64,000 bases of DNA from Eublepharis macularius (GCF_028583425.1 NC_072805.1:11728001-11792000); one strand, 5' to 3'; counted from the first letter of the stretch, positions 1 through 10,756 are shown. Made by a program: numbers and translations. Notes: generated by a model not told the origin, from the letters alone.

Positions 1-169
1 TGGGCAACCTGCAGAGAGATTACAAATGAAAAACTTCTGGCTAACCAGACTAATCATTCCACTAGGTTGTCCAGGCAGTGTGGGCAGCTGTGACTGCAGA
101 TGGGAGGAAAGCTTGACAGTGGGCAAAGAAAGGATGTACAGGCAGGTGGGGGCATGTGGGAGGGAAGGC
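1..169. other. No feature recognised
   Basis: Short unique-looking stretch left of the first GC-rich element; nothing seen. The same applies to 816-1027 between a SINE fragment and the Helitron. Confidence 0.5.
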
Positions 170-703
170 CAGGGCCGGATCTAGAGGGGGGGCAGGGGGG
201 TAGTCTGCCCCCGGCGCCGCCAGGAAGGGGGCGCCGAAAGCAGCTCCCAGAGCGTGCAGGCGGCAGGATGGGCAGCTGCGCTGCCTTTTGCTTGCCCCGC
301 AGGACAGGGGGCGGCTGGCTTGCCCCGCACCCCCTGTCCTGCAGGGCAGGAAAAGGGCAGCACGGCCGCCCACGCCATTCACTTGCTCTGCAGGGGAGGG
401 GGCAGCCGTCCACCCCCTGTCCCGCGGGGCAGGTGCATGGCGCGGGCAGCCTCACAGGCTCCCGCGCTGCCTTTTGCTTGCCCCGCGGGACAGGGGGCGG
501 CTGGCTTGCAGTGCACCCCCTGTCCTGCAGGGCAGGCAAAGGGCAGCGCAGCCGCCCACGCCACTCACTTGCCCTGCAGGAGAGGGGGCAGCCAGCCGCC
601 CCCTGTCCCGCGGGGCAGGCGCATGGCGCGGGCAGCCTCGCAGCCCCCCGCACTGCCTTTTGCTTGCTCCGCAGGACAGAGGGCGCGCAGCAAGCCGGTC
701 ACC
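170..703. mobile_element. GC-rich hAT-like element, copy 1
   Basis: Begins CAGGGCCGGATCTAG and continues with the GC-rich CCCTGTCCTGCAGGGCAGG... body shared with copies at 18570-19053 and 23819-24366. The body is itself made of two or three internal repeats. The right end is lost where a SINE fragment begins (about 704). Open frames here are spurious. Confidence 0.75.
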
Positions 704-815
704 CCGTGACTAGTCCAAGGTTACCCAGCTGGCTTCAAGCAAAGGAGTCGGGGATCAAACCCAGTTCTCCAGATTAGAGTCCCGTTGCTCTGAACCACTA
801 CACCAAACTGGCTCA
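704..815 (-). mobile_element. tRNA-derived SINE fragment
   Basis: Head only of the family seen at 4535: CAAACTGGCTC...CACTACACCAAACTGG and GGATCAAACCCAGTTCTCCA. Confidence 0.8.
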
Positions 816-1027
816 CACCAAAATGTGACCAACAAATGAAATGAGCAAGCCTTGTCTCCCAACTCACTCTTCTGCCTGTGGGCTGGAGTGTTCTGACCAA
901 GCTTTGACTGGAGACTGGTACGGACTTGCCGATGGTACTCGAAGTTCTTCCACATTGTCTTCCTGGGAGAACAGCTTTTTTCTAAAGTAGGAAAAGAGTT
1001 CAGGAAATGGTGCCATTTATTTATATA

Positions 1028-2434
1028 TCCTACTATATAAAAGGCTACGCTTATTCAAGACAACTCACTTCCTACCATGGTGCGCCACCAGAGGGCGCTG
1101 CTGTAGAGGGAAGCTCAGATGAGGCAGCCAGACCTCCAGAGAGCACGCCACAGCGGGAAGCCCAGGCTAGGATGAGACACCGAGCAGGCGACAATGCCCG
1201 CCCCCCACCTTCACCCAACTGGAATCATGAGTGGAGCAGGTGGCAATGCCCACCGCCCCTCTTCACCCAGCTGGGATCAGGAGCAGAAAGGGGCCAATGC
1301 CCACCCACCCCCTGCCTTCACCCAACTGGGATCAGGAGCGGAGAAGGTGGCAATACCTGCTCCCCATCTTCACCCAGCTGGGATCAGGAGCAGAAAGGGG
1401 CCAATGCCCACCCACCCCCCGCCTTCACTCAGCTGAGATCAGGAACAAAGCAGGTGGCAATGCCCACCCCCACCTTCACTCAGCTGGGATCAGGAACAAA
1501 GCAGGTGGCAATGCCCACCCCCACCTTCACTCAGCTGGGATCAGGAGTGGAGCAGGTGGCAAGGCCTGACCCGCGCCTTCACTCAGCTGGGATCAGGAGT
1601 GGAGCAGGTGGCAATGCCCGACCTGCGCCTTCACCCAGCTAGGATCAGGAACTAAGCAGGTGGCAATGCCCATCCCCCGCCTTCACTCAGCTGGGATCAG
1701 GAGCGGAGCAGGTGGCAATGCCCGCCTGCCCTTCATCCAGTTGGGATGAGGAGGGGAGCAGTTGGCAATGCCCAGCCCCCCTTCACCCAGCTCGGATCAG
1801 GAGTGGAGCAGGTGGCAATGGCCACCCTCGCCTTCAGCCAGCTGGGATCAGGCACAGAGCAGGTGGCAATGCCCATTCCCCCTTCACCCAGCTAGGATCA
1901 GCCACAGGGCAGGAGGAAATGCCTGCCCCCTTCACCCAGCCTGGATGAGGCACAGAGCAGGAGGTAATGCCCACCCCCAATTTCACACGGCAGGGATCAG
2001 GAGTGGAGCAGGTGGCAATGCCCTCCCCCTTCACTCAGCCAGGATCAGGCAAGGAGAAGGTGAGAATGCCCACCCCCTTCACTTGGCCAGGATCAGGCGT
2101 GAGCAGGAGGCAATGCCCCCCTCCCACTTCATTCAGCCAGAATCAGGAGCAGAGTAGGAAGTAATGCCCATCCCTTCTTCACCCAGCAGGGATCAGGAGC
2201 AAAGCACGTGGCAATGCCCACCCCTGCTTCACTTGGCCAGGATCAAGCACGGAGCAGGAAGCAACGCCCGCCCCTTCACCCAGCCAGGATCAGGGGTGGT
2301 TCAGGTGGCAATGCCCTCCTCCCCTGCCTTGATCTGGTAGGGATCACTGATGGAGGAGGAGGGAATGCTGTCTTGCCTGCCCTCTCCTTTCTAGAGCCCA
2401 TTGTATTTTTTCCCACAACGGACTTTGATGCTAG
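1028..2434 (+). mobile_element. Non-autonomous Helitron carrying a minisatellite
   Basis: The left end reads TCCTACTATATAAAAGGC, matching the 5' TC...ATATAAAAGG ends of animal Helitrons. The right end is CTAG preceded 11 bases earlier by a hairpin (GCCCATTGT at 2396-2404 against ACAACGGAC at 2415-2423, 7 of 9 pairs). The flanks are A on the left (1027) and T on the right (2435), the A|T target expected of Helitrons, with no target duplication. No Rep/helicase coding is present; the interior is almost wholly a minisatellite. Confidence 0.78.
1190..2365 (+). repeat. Minisatellite, about 24 copies of a ~49-bp unit
   Basis: Units are of the type CACCCAGCTGGGATCAGGAG followed by TGGAGCAGGTGGCAATGCCC and a C-rich spacer of variable length (unit about 46-55 bp). 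I counted about 24 occurrences of the CAATGCCC core or its variants. Copies in the middle (1440-1560) are almost identical; both ends are more diverged. Open frames through it are chance products of the repeat. Confidence 0.93.
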
Positions 2435-2487
2435 TTTGAAATATTGATATATCTTTTTTGTCATACTCAGATTGTTTTTCTGTGTGC

Positions 2488-3560
2488 AGACAGGAATAAG
2501 CATTCTCTTTCTTTCCTTGTAGAAAACCGAGTAGTAAAATGACAGTGCAATCCTAAGAACATTTTCCTGGGAGTAAACACCAATGAAAAATATGGGACTT
2601 ACTTCTGAGTAGAGTTGCTTAAGATTTCTACTTGAAGCTCTTTCCCGTTTTCTTCCTGGGAGTACTGCTTTTTTCTAAAGTGGGGAAAAGTTCAGGAAAC
2701 AGTTTATTTATTTATTTATTTAAAATATTGATATATGCAGTGCTTTTTTTCTGGGGGGAAGCAGCGGTATGCATACCCCTAAACATTTTGTGAATCTAAT
2801 GGGAGAAAGAAAATTTTTTAAAATGTTGGAATTCCTGCTAAACCAACTCCAAACGTATTATGGATATTTATGTGATTTGTTACGTTTTATGTAGCGTATG
2901 TTGGCAACAAAGATGTTTAGTTATATTTAAACACACTAGGAGCGCTGTTCGTCTGACAAAAAATGGAACGTCTTTGAGCATCGAACATGCCACCGAGATC
3001 CCTGGCATAATCAGTGATCGTTAAAGTGCAGAAAAATACAAACAAGTCTTCTCTAAGCCACTGGGAGCTCTGGTAGTTGGAATCTAGCACGGTGATTGGT
3101 CAGTCTTGTTGCTACCCCCCCCCGATGGCGGCAACCAAGTTGTATAAACATTCTCTCTTTCCTTGTAGAAAACTGAGTAGTAAAATGACAGTGCAATCCT
3201 AAGAACATTTTCCTGGGAGTAAACGCCATTGAAAAATATGGGACTTACTTCTGAGTAGAGTTGCTTAAGATTGCTGCTTGAAGCTCTTTCCTATTTTCTT
3301 CCTGGGAGTACTGCTTTTTTCTAAATTGGGGAAAAGTTCAGGAAATAGTACAGTTTATTTATTTATTTAAAATATTGATATATGTCATAATCAGATTGTT
3401 TTTCTGTGTGCAGACAGGAATAAGCATTCTCTTTCTTTCCTTGTAGAAAACTGAGTAGTATAATGACAGTGCAATCCTAAGAACATTTTCCTGGGAGTAA
3501 ACACCATTGAAAAATATGGGACTTACTTCTGAGTAGAGCAGTTTAGGATTGCTCCTTAAA
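2488..3560 (+). repeat. Three direct repeats of a ~200-bp segment
   Basis: Copies at about 2488-2705, 3145-3360 and 3396-3560 share GCATTCTCTTTCTTTCCTTG, AGTAAAATGACAGTGCAATC and ACTTACTTCTGAGTAGAG. Between copies 1 and 2 sits a different insertion of about 400 bp starting GTGCTTTTTTTCTGGGGGG. The third copy lacks the TTTATTTATTTA tail. Confidence 0.85.
2742..3140 (+). mobile_element. Unclassified interspersed element (CTTTTTTTCTGGGGGG start)
   Basis: AT-rich insertion beginning GTGCTTTTTTTCTGGGGGG with ATGCATACCCCTAAACATTT, ending near the CCCCCCCCCGATGGCGGC run. It splits the triplicated segment. No coding potential. Confidence 0.5.
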
Positions 3561-4534
3561 ATCCTTTAAAGCATACTATTGCTGGAGTATCAATGTTTTT
3601 ATGCCAGCTGTGGAAAGGCTAGCTATGCTTCAGTAGAAGTGGGTGACTCTTAGGGCCCTATGCACTCGAGATACAATCCAGTAGTTTGGTTTTCGATATC
3701 AGTCGGAGAAACAAAGACTTGGAGAACGAATAACGCATGGCAAGTCCAAGTGTCTAAGAACTGTATCCGCTGATCCATGCATCTGAGCTTACAAATGAGA
3801 TCACAACTTCCAAGACCAGTGGGCAGATTCAAAACCAATAATACGGTTTGGAAGCACAAAATAAGCTCACAATGAGTAACAAAGAATGATTGATGATGCT
3901 AATGAGCTTGGAAAGTGGATCCTAGAAGATATCAGATCAGCTTTGAAAACAGATTATGGGTGCCTGAGACTCAATGACAGCGTTGGTACGTTCCCCAAAC
4001 CAGATGAACACACCGATGAGCTTTTTGTTCAGATACCACCCCCACCCCCCGCAAACCACCCCAAATGCCATATTATGGCTTGGATCCTAAGATGTCGAGT
4101 CCAGCTGTGCAGCAGCAAGTCCTCCCAGAAAACAGCTTTTCCATCCAGGGTGGAGGGAGGAGCCATTTTAGCTGATTCCTCCCTCCTACAGGAGACTCTT
4201 AAGAATCACTCTGCATGTTACTTCTTTTACGAGTTCTCCACAGAGCACAAACACATGTCAACTTGAGGACTGGCTTCTATAAAATAAACGAGAGTGCAAA
4301 TGGGCTCGGGAAGCTGCCACGGGGGAAGGAAGAGCCCCTGCCTTTCCCCCCAGCTTTTTTCCCCATGCAAAAGCAGCGCAAAGGGGAGACCTTTCCCCAT
4401 TTCTGCTGCTCCACATGGAGGTATTGTGAGGTGGGGAAAACTCCCCCTCTAGTTCCTTTGGGTCAACTGACCCACTGGCTGCTTGTTTTGCTTGCATGTA
4501 TAAGTCACTTGGGTAGATTTCATTCCGTCAGTGA
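3561..4534. other. Intergenic or intronic, no gene seen
   Basis: Contains a GGGCCCTATGCACTCGAG stretch and a poly-C run at about 4038-4050. The open frames are short, overlapping on both strands and without splice context. Confidence 0.5.
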
Positions 4535-4800
4535 ACAGAATGATGTTAATAATAATAATATTTGATTTATATACCACCCTTCAGGACAATAACACCCACT
4601 CAGAGCAGTTTACTAAGTATGTTATTATTATCCCCACAACAATCACCCTGGGAGGTGGGTGGGACTGAGAGAGCTCTAAGAGAGCTGTGACTGACCCAAG
4701 GTCACCCAGCTGGCTTCAAGCGGAGGAGTGGGGAATCAAACCCGGTTCTCCAGATTAGAGTCCTGTTGCCCTCAATCACTACACCAAACGGGCTCTTTGT
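4535..4800 (-). mobile_element. tRNA-derived SINE (GGTGTAGTGGTTAAG type)
   Basis: On the minus strand: CGTTTGGTGTAGTGATTGAG, then GAGAACCGGGTTTGATTCCC (box B-like), GCTTGAAGCCAGCTGGGTGA, and a 3' end GGGTGGTATATAAATCAAAT with a short ATT tail. It is the best copy of this family here. Confidence 0.85.
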
Positions 4801-5038
4801 TGTTTCTGAAATTATTCTTTTAGTAAATAAAAACACGTGGGATGGCACAGCTAATATGATATTGCAACAAAGTGACGTCAGTGTGTGATTTAAATAAATT
4901 CGCAAACATATCTCACAATAGGTTGTGGTTTTTTGGCATTGCTGAAAACATCTGTCAAAAACAGTGAGCAGTTTCTGTTTAGCACTGGTTCTACCCTCAT
5001 CTTTAGAACAAAGGTTCTTAAAAAAATACAATTCATAC

Positions 5039-5187
5039 CTCTTGGCGGCCATGGGCGCAGCTGGCACTGTGAGGGTTTGGGATTTGTTTTTGGAGATGGG
5101 GCGAGTGCGTCGGATAAGCCTTGGCAGCCGTGAAGAACCATTTTTAAAGTTTACACTCTTGATGTTCACAATAGGACTCTTGCTTGC
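5039..5187 (-). CDS. Candidate basic exon, gene uncertain
   Basis: The acceptor (CCCAAGGACTACAG) and donor (AAGAG|GTATGA) enclose 149 bases, phase 0 in and phase 2 out, with 49 stop-free codons. The peptide is strongly basic: ASKSPIVNIK, then RLPRLIRRTRPISKNKSQ and VPAAPMAAK. Its phase does not fit the 7.2-kb exon (phase 1 out), so either an exon is missing between them or one of the two is false. No family recognised. It lies on the same strand as CNGB1. Confidence 0.38.
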
Positions 5188-5423
5188 CTGTAGTCCTTGG
5201 GATGAAAGAATATTTTATGAATTATAATGAAAAACAAGTGAGATAAAAACAAGCTTGTTGGCTTTGGCCACAGACAGAAGATACAAAGCCCTTCTACCAA
5301 CAGGCTCTTCCTTGAGTCCCCCAACCTTGTTGAGCTGTTGCTTTTGCAGTTTTAAAAAATAGTAAATCCTGGCTGCCAGCGGGGTCAGTTACAAAATAGC
5401 TGCTAAGTGTTATGAGCAGGGCT

Positions 5424-5676
5424 TTTTTTCTGGGAAAAGAGGTGGGGGAACTCAGTGGGTTGCCCTCAGAGAAAATGGTCACATGGCTGGTGGCCCTGCC
5501 CCCTGATCTCCAGACAGAGGGGAGTTTAGATTGACCTCCGTGCCGCTCAGTGGCATGGAGGTCAATCTCAACTCCCCTCTGCCTGGAGATCAGGGGGCGG
5601 GGCCACCAGCCATGTGACCATTTTCAAGAGGTTCCGGAACTCCGTTCCCCCACATTCCCCCTGAAAAAAAGCCATG
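5424..5676. mobile_element. Foldback element (GGGCTTTTTTTCTGG ends), full palindrome
   Basis: Left arm GGGCTTTTTTTCTGGGAAAA...ATGGTCACATGGCTGGTGGC...CTCCAGACAGAGGGGAGTTT; the right arm repeats it inverted and ends in CTGAAAAAAAGCC. The centre is at the GAGGTCAATCT/AGATTGACCTC junction around 5540. Other copies: 10143, 20516 and 35663. Confidence 0.85.
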
Positions 5677-5689
5677 GTTATGAGATCAA

Positions 5690-7031
5690 GCATAGCAAGG
5701 TTCCAAGCCAAGAGTGCTTCCCTGTCTCTTGTCTGTCTGTCTCTCTCTCACACACACACAAACTCTGGGGCCAAAACAGTAAAGTTTTGTTTAAAACTCC
5801 AAATCAAAGTCTATGTACTTATGTTTTTATGCATCTATTGCCTTAATAAAATTTTTATAGTACACTTCTGTGAATACTTTGGTGCATAAAACATACTACT
5901 ACTGTTATTTCTTGATCACTCTTATATACATAGCTTGTTTCTCTTAGAATTCTAACTTTTAATCACTAGTTCCTTTTTATGGAATTCTTAGGAAAAAACT
6001 AAAGGTGTTTGATGCAATTTTGCTCAAGGGTAAAAAGGTAAAGGTAAAGGTAGTCCCCTGTGCAAGCACCAAATCGTTACTGACCATGTCGCATCACGAC
6101 ATTTTCTTGGCAGACTTTTTGTTATGGGGTGGTTTGCCATCACCTTCCCCAGTCATCATTTAATTATTGATACAAAAATTAAACAAAAAACATTGTAAGA
6201 TATTTTAAATAAACAAAAGTTGAATTATTCCTGAAATAGTATAATGCACAGAAGATAATTTGGTTCAAATCCCAGCTCTGCAGTACTGAGAAATAAAAAT
6301 ATTGTTATACAACTAATATTTTTAATGTACTAAAAGAAATAAATTGTTAATAAACAAGTTCGTATTAATTCTACTAATAATATGAATTACTATCTTTTAG
6401 CCACCTCTGAACCAAACCCTACAGTTGTTAAGTTTTTAGATTTGGTTTTTTTAAATATGATTTGATTCATTCTGAGGCTTTCTGAAAATGAATTTCTTTT
6501 AGGGTGTTTTTTATTCTTATTAACACATGGTATTAGGATGTTACTCATCCAGAAAAGTAAATACAAAAATAAATAAATGTTCTGCATATAGTGTGAATTA
6601 TCTCTTCAACATCTAAATGATGAAGCCATGGAAGGCCAAAGCCTGACTCTCTCCACAGGGCTGTTTATGAAGTAATAATGCTTTTTTTTCAACCTTCCAC
6701 ACAGCGTCTGGTCTCTTGTGATCTCTGCAAAGCAACCAGTCTACGCATACACAGAACCACTAGGGAATGCCTCCTTTTCTCCTGCAAAGTGTGTGTGAAA
6801 TTTCAAGACAGAATCCTTCCCGGGACTTGTCCGTTTCCTATTACAATGTCTGAAGGAGCCGTGGGAGACTTCTTTCTTCAGAAAGAGGGAAAGTTGCAGT
6901 TCTGGCATAATTCACAGAGAAACTATTTCTTTATAAATACTGAGCATCACACTCAAAAGATACAAAGGCAGAAAAAGTAAAAGATACACATGCCACAAAA
7001 CATGGCAAGAGCTGGCAGGCAGCTATATTAC
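5690..7031. other. AT-rich intron or intergenic DNA
   Basis: Between the two candidate exons at 5.1 and 7.2 kb. Very AT-rich from 5800 to 6600 with long A/T runs; holds only the repeat fragment 6034-6165 and a short (CA) run. No exon that would reconcile the phases of the two candidates was found. Confidence 0.5.
6034..6165 (+). mobile_element. Interspersed repeat fragment, same family as 41160
   Basis: AAAGGTAAAGGTAGTCCCCT, GCACCAAATCGTTACTGACC, CGACATTTTCTTGGCAGACT, GGTTTGCCATCACCTTCCCC. Confidence 0.75.
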
Positions 7032-7298
7032 CTGAGTTGCGAGAAAGGGGTGCTTCTTCCTTCAAGAAACTGGGGTTCACCACACCAGCTTTTTGCTTCC
7101 TGGAGACAAGGATAGGAATGCGAGAAGGAGCCATGGGAACATTGGGCAGCTGCTCGGCTATGCCTTGGTAGGGAAGAGTGGAGTTCTGAGGATCGGGTGC
7201 TTTTTCATGCATCAGGTGAACTAACTCCACATCTCGGTTTTTCTTGGACATGGTGCTAGGCATCTAGTACTTTGAGGAAAGGTCAATGGAGTTTGAAG
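7032..7298 (-). pseudogene. Exon-like ORF with an in-frame TAG; CNGB1 part or separate transcript
   Basis: A strong acceptor (CTGTTTGCTGTTGCAG) and donor (CTCAG|GTAATA) enclose 267 bases, phase 1 in and phase 1 out. In that frame the first 11 codons read SNSIDLSSKY, then TAG at 7266-7264, then ATG and 77 open codons (MPSTMSKKNRDVELVH..., later PMAPSRIPILVSRKQKAG, ending APLSRNS). The text after the stop looks coding (even amino-acid mix, Met start, basic/Pro-rich) but I recognise no family. Options: a terminal exon giving a short soluble GARP-like form; a 5' exon of an internal transcript starting at the ATG at 7263; a phase-0 acceptor at TACTAG|ATG; or a real exon broken by one nonsense change. 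Confidence 0.45.
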
Positions 7299-7682
7299 CT
7301 GCAACAGCAAACAGAATGGCTGGTAAGAGAGTGTGGTGTTTCAATTCCAAAAATGCCATTTCTTTAGGAGATAATACAACACAAACAGCACAAACATAGG
7401 GTTATCAACCCAAAGGAAGGGCCTACCACAGATCAGGTCCCCTGAGGAAATGGTAGACGTGATGTCTGTCTAGGGCTTCTATTTCACCTGGACTCCATGG
7501 CATACCACAGAGTGCAAGGGAAACAGAAATCCTAGAGTGACACCACATTCCTGAGCTGCCTTCCCTATCTCTGCCCTCCCCAGGAATTTTCCAAGCCTGT
7601 GTTGGCAACCCTACACATACATGATAAAGCTGAAGATGGTTTCATTAAGTCAACTCACCATACATTGCATTCCCCAATCCTT

Positions 7683-7905
7683 TGATAATAACAACATAAT
7701 AATAACTGTGTGCTTATATACTGCCTTTCTGGGCAGATTAATGCCCATTCAGAGCAGTGAACAAAGTCAGTGTTGTTATCCCTGCAATATAGTTGGGAAG
7801 TCAAGGCTGAGAGGAGTGGCTTACTCACCTGCAGAGCTCATGGCAGTAGTGGGAGCTGAACTAGCATCCCAAACACTTAACCATTATGCTAACAGCAGCT
7901 CATTC
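7683..7905 (-). mobile_element. tRNA-derived SINE (GCACAGTGGTTAAGTGG type)
   Basis: Reverse copy of the variant seen forward at 9440: ATAATAACTGTGTGCTTATA...GAGGAGTGGCTTACTCACCT...GAACTAGCATCCC; head partly lost. Confidence 0.72.
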
Positions 7906-8152
7906 TGCCCGTTTTTGGACCACCACTATCCTACGACTTATCGCTGTCTTAGGCGGTGGTTGGAGATCTCCTGGAATTTCAACTGATCTCCAGGCCACAG
8001 AGACCAGTTCCCCTGGAGAAAATGGCTGCTTTAGAGGGTGGACTGTAGGGCATTACACCCAACAGAGATCCCTCCGGTCCTCAACCCCCCAACCTCTCCA
8101 CTCCCACCCCAATCTCCAGGAATTTCTCAGCCTGGAACTGGCAATCTTACAC
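7905..8152 (-). mobile_element. TAGGGTTGCCAG-type element, reverse orientation, degraded
   Basis: The same family on the other strand (GTTGGAGATCTCCTGGAA...CCAGGAATTTCTCAGCC...GGCAATCTTAC). Termini partly decayed. Confidence 0.75.
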
Positions 8153-8576
8153 CTTCTTGAATGTCTTGATTTCTGCAACCAGGTGTGCAAAAGCTGCTGG
8201 ATCCTTGACATTATCATTTTCTCTTTCAAATAATTTATTGTCAGCTTCTGTGCATACTCGGAGTTCTGTCTCAGACCAGTTTTTTCCCTACCTTTGTGTT
8301 TCATGATCAGCCTCACAGGATCACTTCTGTTTTTCTAGAACTTGGCTCTGTCTTATGCCTATTTACTTTGAGCCAGTGACACCTCTCAATCAATGAACCC
8401 AAGATCAGGCTACTAATATGGGTTTTATAACCGAAGCCGCCATCCTCTACCCACTTATCTACTAGCCTCAGTGTTTCCTAGCTTTAAAATGGACTCTAAA
8501 CTCTGGTTGCACAGGCTGAGATTGGTATGTCATTGGTGATATAAGCACCTCTCCCCAGGCCTGCTTCTTTAATATT

Positions 8577-8689
8577 AACAGCCAGCATGTTGTAGTGATT
8601 AGCGTGTCTGACTACGATAAGGAGACCCAGGTTCAAATTCCCCACTTGGCCATGAAGTTCACTGGGGGATCTTGGGCCAGTCAGGAAGG
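8577..8689 (+). mobile_element. SINE head truncated by another SINE
   Basis: CAGCATGTTGTAGTGATTAG (box A-like) and GGAGACCCAGGTTCAAATTC (box B-like), then GATCTTGGGCCAGTCAGG, where the SINE at 8690 begins. Confidence 0.7.
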
Positions 8690-8885
8690 GGATGTGGCTC
8701 AGTGGTAGAGCCTCCACTTGGCACGCAGAAGGTCCTAGGTTCAATGCCCGGTATATTAATTTAAATGGATTTGGTAATGCGAAAGACTTCCACCTGGAGA
8801 GTCACTGCCATTCGGAGTAGCCAACATTGACCTTGAGGGACCCAAAGGTCTGACTCAGTGTTAGGTAGCTTCATGTATCTGCTTC
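8690..8885 (+). mobile_element. tRNA-derived SINE (GGCTCAGTGGTAGAGC type)
   Basis: GATGTGGCTCAGTGGTAGAG (box A-like), GGTCCTAGGTTCAATGCCCG (box B-like), then GAAAGACTTCCACCTGGAGA and GGTCTGACTCAGTGTTAGGT. It interrupts another SINE head that starts at 8577. Confidence 0.83.
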
Positions 8886-9199
8886 CTCTCAACCTAACCT
8901 ACCTCACAGGATTGTTATAAGGGCAAAATGGAGTTAAGGAGAACTGTGTTTGTCACCCTGAGTTCTGTGGAGAAGATCATAATAAAAGTGTACTGCACAG
9001 ATTGACATCTTCCCAACAGCGGCACTTTTTTGTAAGGGTATTTGACTTATTGGTAAAAGCAGCTCACAGAGAAAAATAATTTCACCTGTTATATTTGTAA
9101 AAAAAGGGTCTGAAGCAGCTACTGCAAAGGCAATACACACCATAAAAGTCAAGAATCTCAGATCGAAGAGTCCTTTCTGGCACATGATATTTATATTAT

Positions 9200-9265
9200 A
9201 ACAACAACAACAACAACAACATTCGATTTATATTCCGCCCTTCAGGACAACTCAATGGCAACTCA
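9200..9265 (-). mobile_element. SINE 3' fragment with (AAC)n tail
   Basis: AACAACAACAACAACAACAT followed by TCGATTTATATTCCGCCCTT, the reversed 3' end of the GGTGTAGTGG family. Confidence 0.7.
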
Positions 9266-9439
9266 ATGGACATGGCAAATTCTAATTGAAAATGCAAGTA
9301 TCTTCTTTCCTCTCGAAGAACTGTTGGCTATGAAAGGAAAAAAACTTACTGTGATATTCATCTAGAAAATTTGTACCATTTCAGTTGTGGTTCTCAGAGC
9401 AAGGCACAAATAGAAATATCAAAAATAAACATAAAAAAA

Positions 9440-9680
9440 CTAGAAAGCTACTGTAGCACAGTGGTTAAGTGGTTTGGCTGTGAATCAGCACTCTACTGGT
9501 TCAAATCCCACTACTGCCATGAGCTCAGTAGGTGGCCGTGGGTAAGTCACTCTTCTCAGCCCCAGCTCCTGAGCTGTATTGTGGGTATAATAATAACAGT
9601 AACTTGTTCACCACTCTAGGTGAGGCACTAATCTGTCTAGAAGAGCGATATATAAGAGCAGTTGTTATTATTAAAAATAA
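9440..9680 (+). mobile_element. tRNA-derived SINE (GCACAGTGGTTAAGTGG type)
   Basis: Forward copy: AGCTACTGTAGCACAGTGG (box A-like), TGGTTCAAATCCCACTAC (box B-like), GCTCAGTAGGTGGCCGTGGG, end AGAGCGATATATAAGAGCAG with (TTA)n tail. Confidence 0.83.
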
Positions 9681-10142
9681 ATCTTTGAAAGATGATCCTA
9701 TATCATGACCAAACATCAAAGCCTGCAGGAAGTCAAAATCAGCTCTCATTAGACATCGTTGGCATGAAGAACCAGAAATCTGTTTTTAAGAAACAGATCC
9801 GAAGTTCTGTGTTTAGCAGGCCAGTAGTTCCATCACCTGTAGCCAGGATGGAGAAAGCCTTTTTTAGACGTGGCCCCAGCGGCTGAATGTTAAATGGAAC
9901 AAATTGTATTCTGTAGTTCTTAGTAACAGGAGAGTATGTATAGAAGAAGGGGTTTGTTCAGATATCTTTTTTATTTTGTTCTTTTATTGTCTGCTTTTCT
10001 CACTGAGAATCAAGGTCAGTTACAGAGTTATCAAAACAATGCATGCATGATAATAAAACAATATAATATATCCCATCAACTGGGATTTAAAAGTAATAAC
10101 CAGCACATTGATTTTAAACTGGAATAGCATCACAAGCTGAGC

Positions 10143-10265
10143 AGCGCGGAGGGCCATCTAAACTCCCCTCTGTCTGGAGATCAGGAGGTGGGGCCACCAG
10201 CCATGTGACCATTTTCAAGAGGTGCCGGAACTCCGTTCCACCACGTTCCTGCTGAAAAAAAGCCT
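10143..10265. mobile_element. Half copy of the GGGCTTTTTTTCTGG foldback element
   Basis: Right arm only: GCGCGGAGGGCCATCTAAAC...GGTGGGGCCACCAGCCATGT...CTGAAAAAAAGCC. Confidence 0.82.
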
Positions 10266-10756
10266 TGTATATGCAACTGCCTTCTATAGAGTTAATTCAT
10301 TGGTCCATGCATACCCTAGTGTCGAGTTACTTTAAACTAGCAGCAGCTTTCCAGGGTCTAAGGCAGAGAAAGGTCTATCCTAGCAAGGGCGACCTGAGTT
10401 CTTTTATCTGGAGAGGGCAGGAGATGAACCTAGGAATGCATTCAGTCGGCATAGCATAGCTCTCCATCAGAAAAAACAAACGTATTATAAATTGACAGGG
10501 CTTCCTCTCCAACACGGTTCAACAAGATAGCTAATTGTCACTTCTTGGATATGTTTTCAAGCTCCTGCTGCTTGATCCCGGTGCTTCCACTTTTCAGACA
10601 AACTACTTTGCAACACAAGTGAAGGTGGAGGTTGAAAAAAATCCATATCCATAATTTCTGACACCAAATATTAGCCTTGTATCAGACCAGGGCATAAAGG
10701 ATATCTATAAAGATACTCAAATGTCTCGAGTCATAAACAACTCAGTTTATTGGTAG

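Noticed and set aside
54..713. Several overlapping frames of 60-225 codons on both strands
   Set aside because: All lie in the GC-rich hAT-like element with internal repeats; the same peptides recur at 18.6 and 24.0 kb. Low-complexity Ala/Gly/Pro/Cys text, no start or splice context.
1007..2164. Frames of up to 211 codons with HPAGIRSGAGGN-like repeats
   Set aside because: Translation of the minisatellite in all three frames; unit length is variable, so no frame is conserved.
8690..8760. Possible tRNA gene (box A and box B words)
   Set aside because: No cloverleaf; it is the head of a SINE that continues to 8885. The same holds for 37718.
9342..9353. 12-base minus-strand micro-exon (TTTTCTAG and GTAAGT)
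   Set aside because: Too short and with weak surroundings; such pairs occur by chance.
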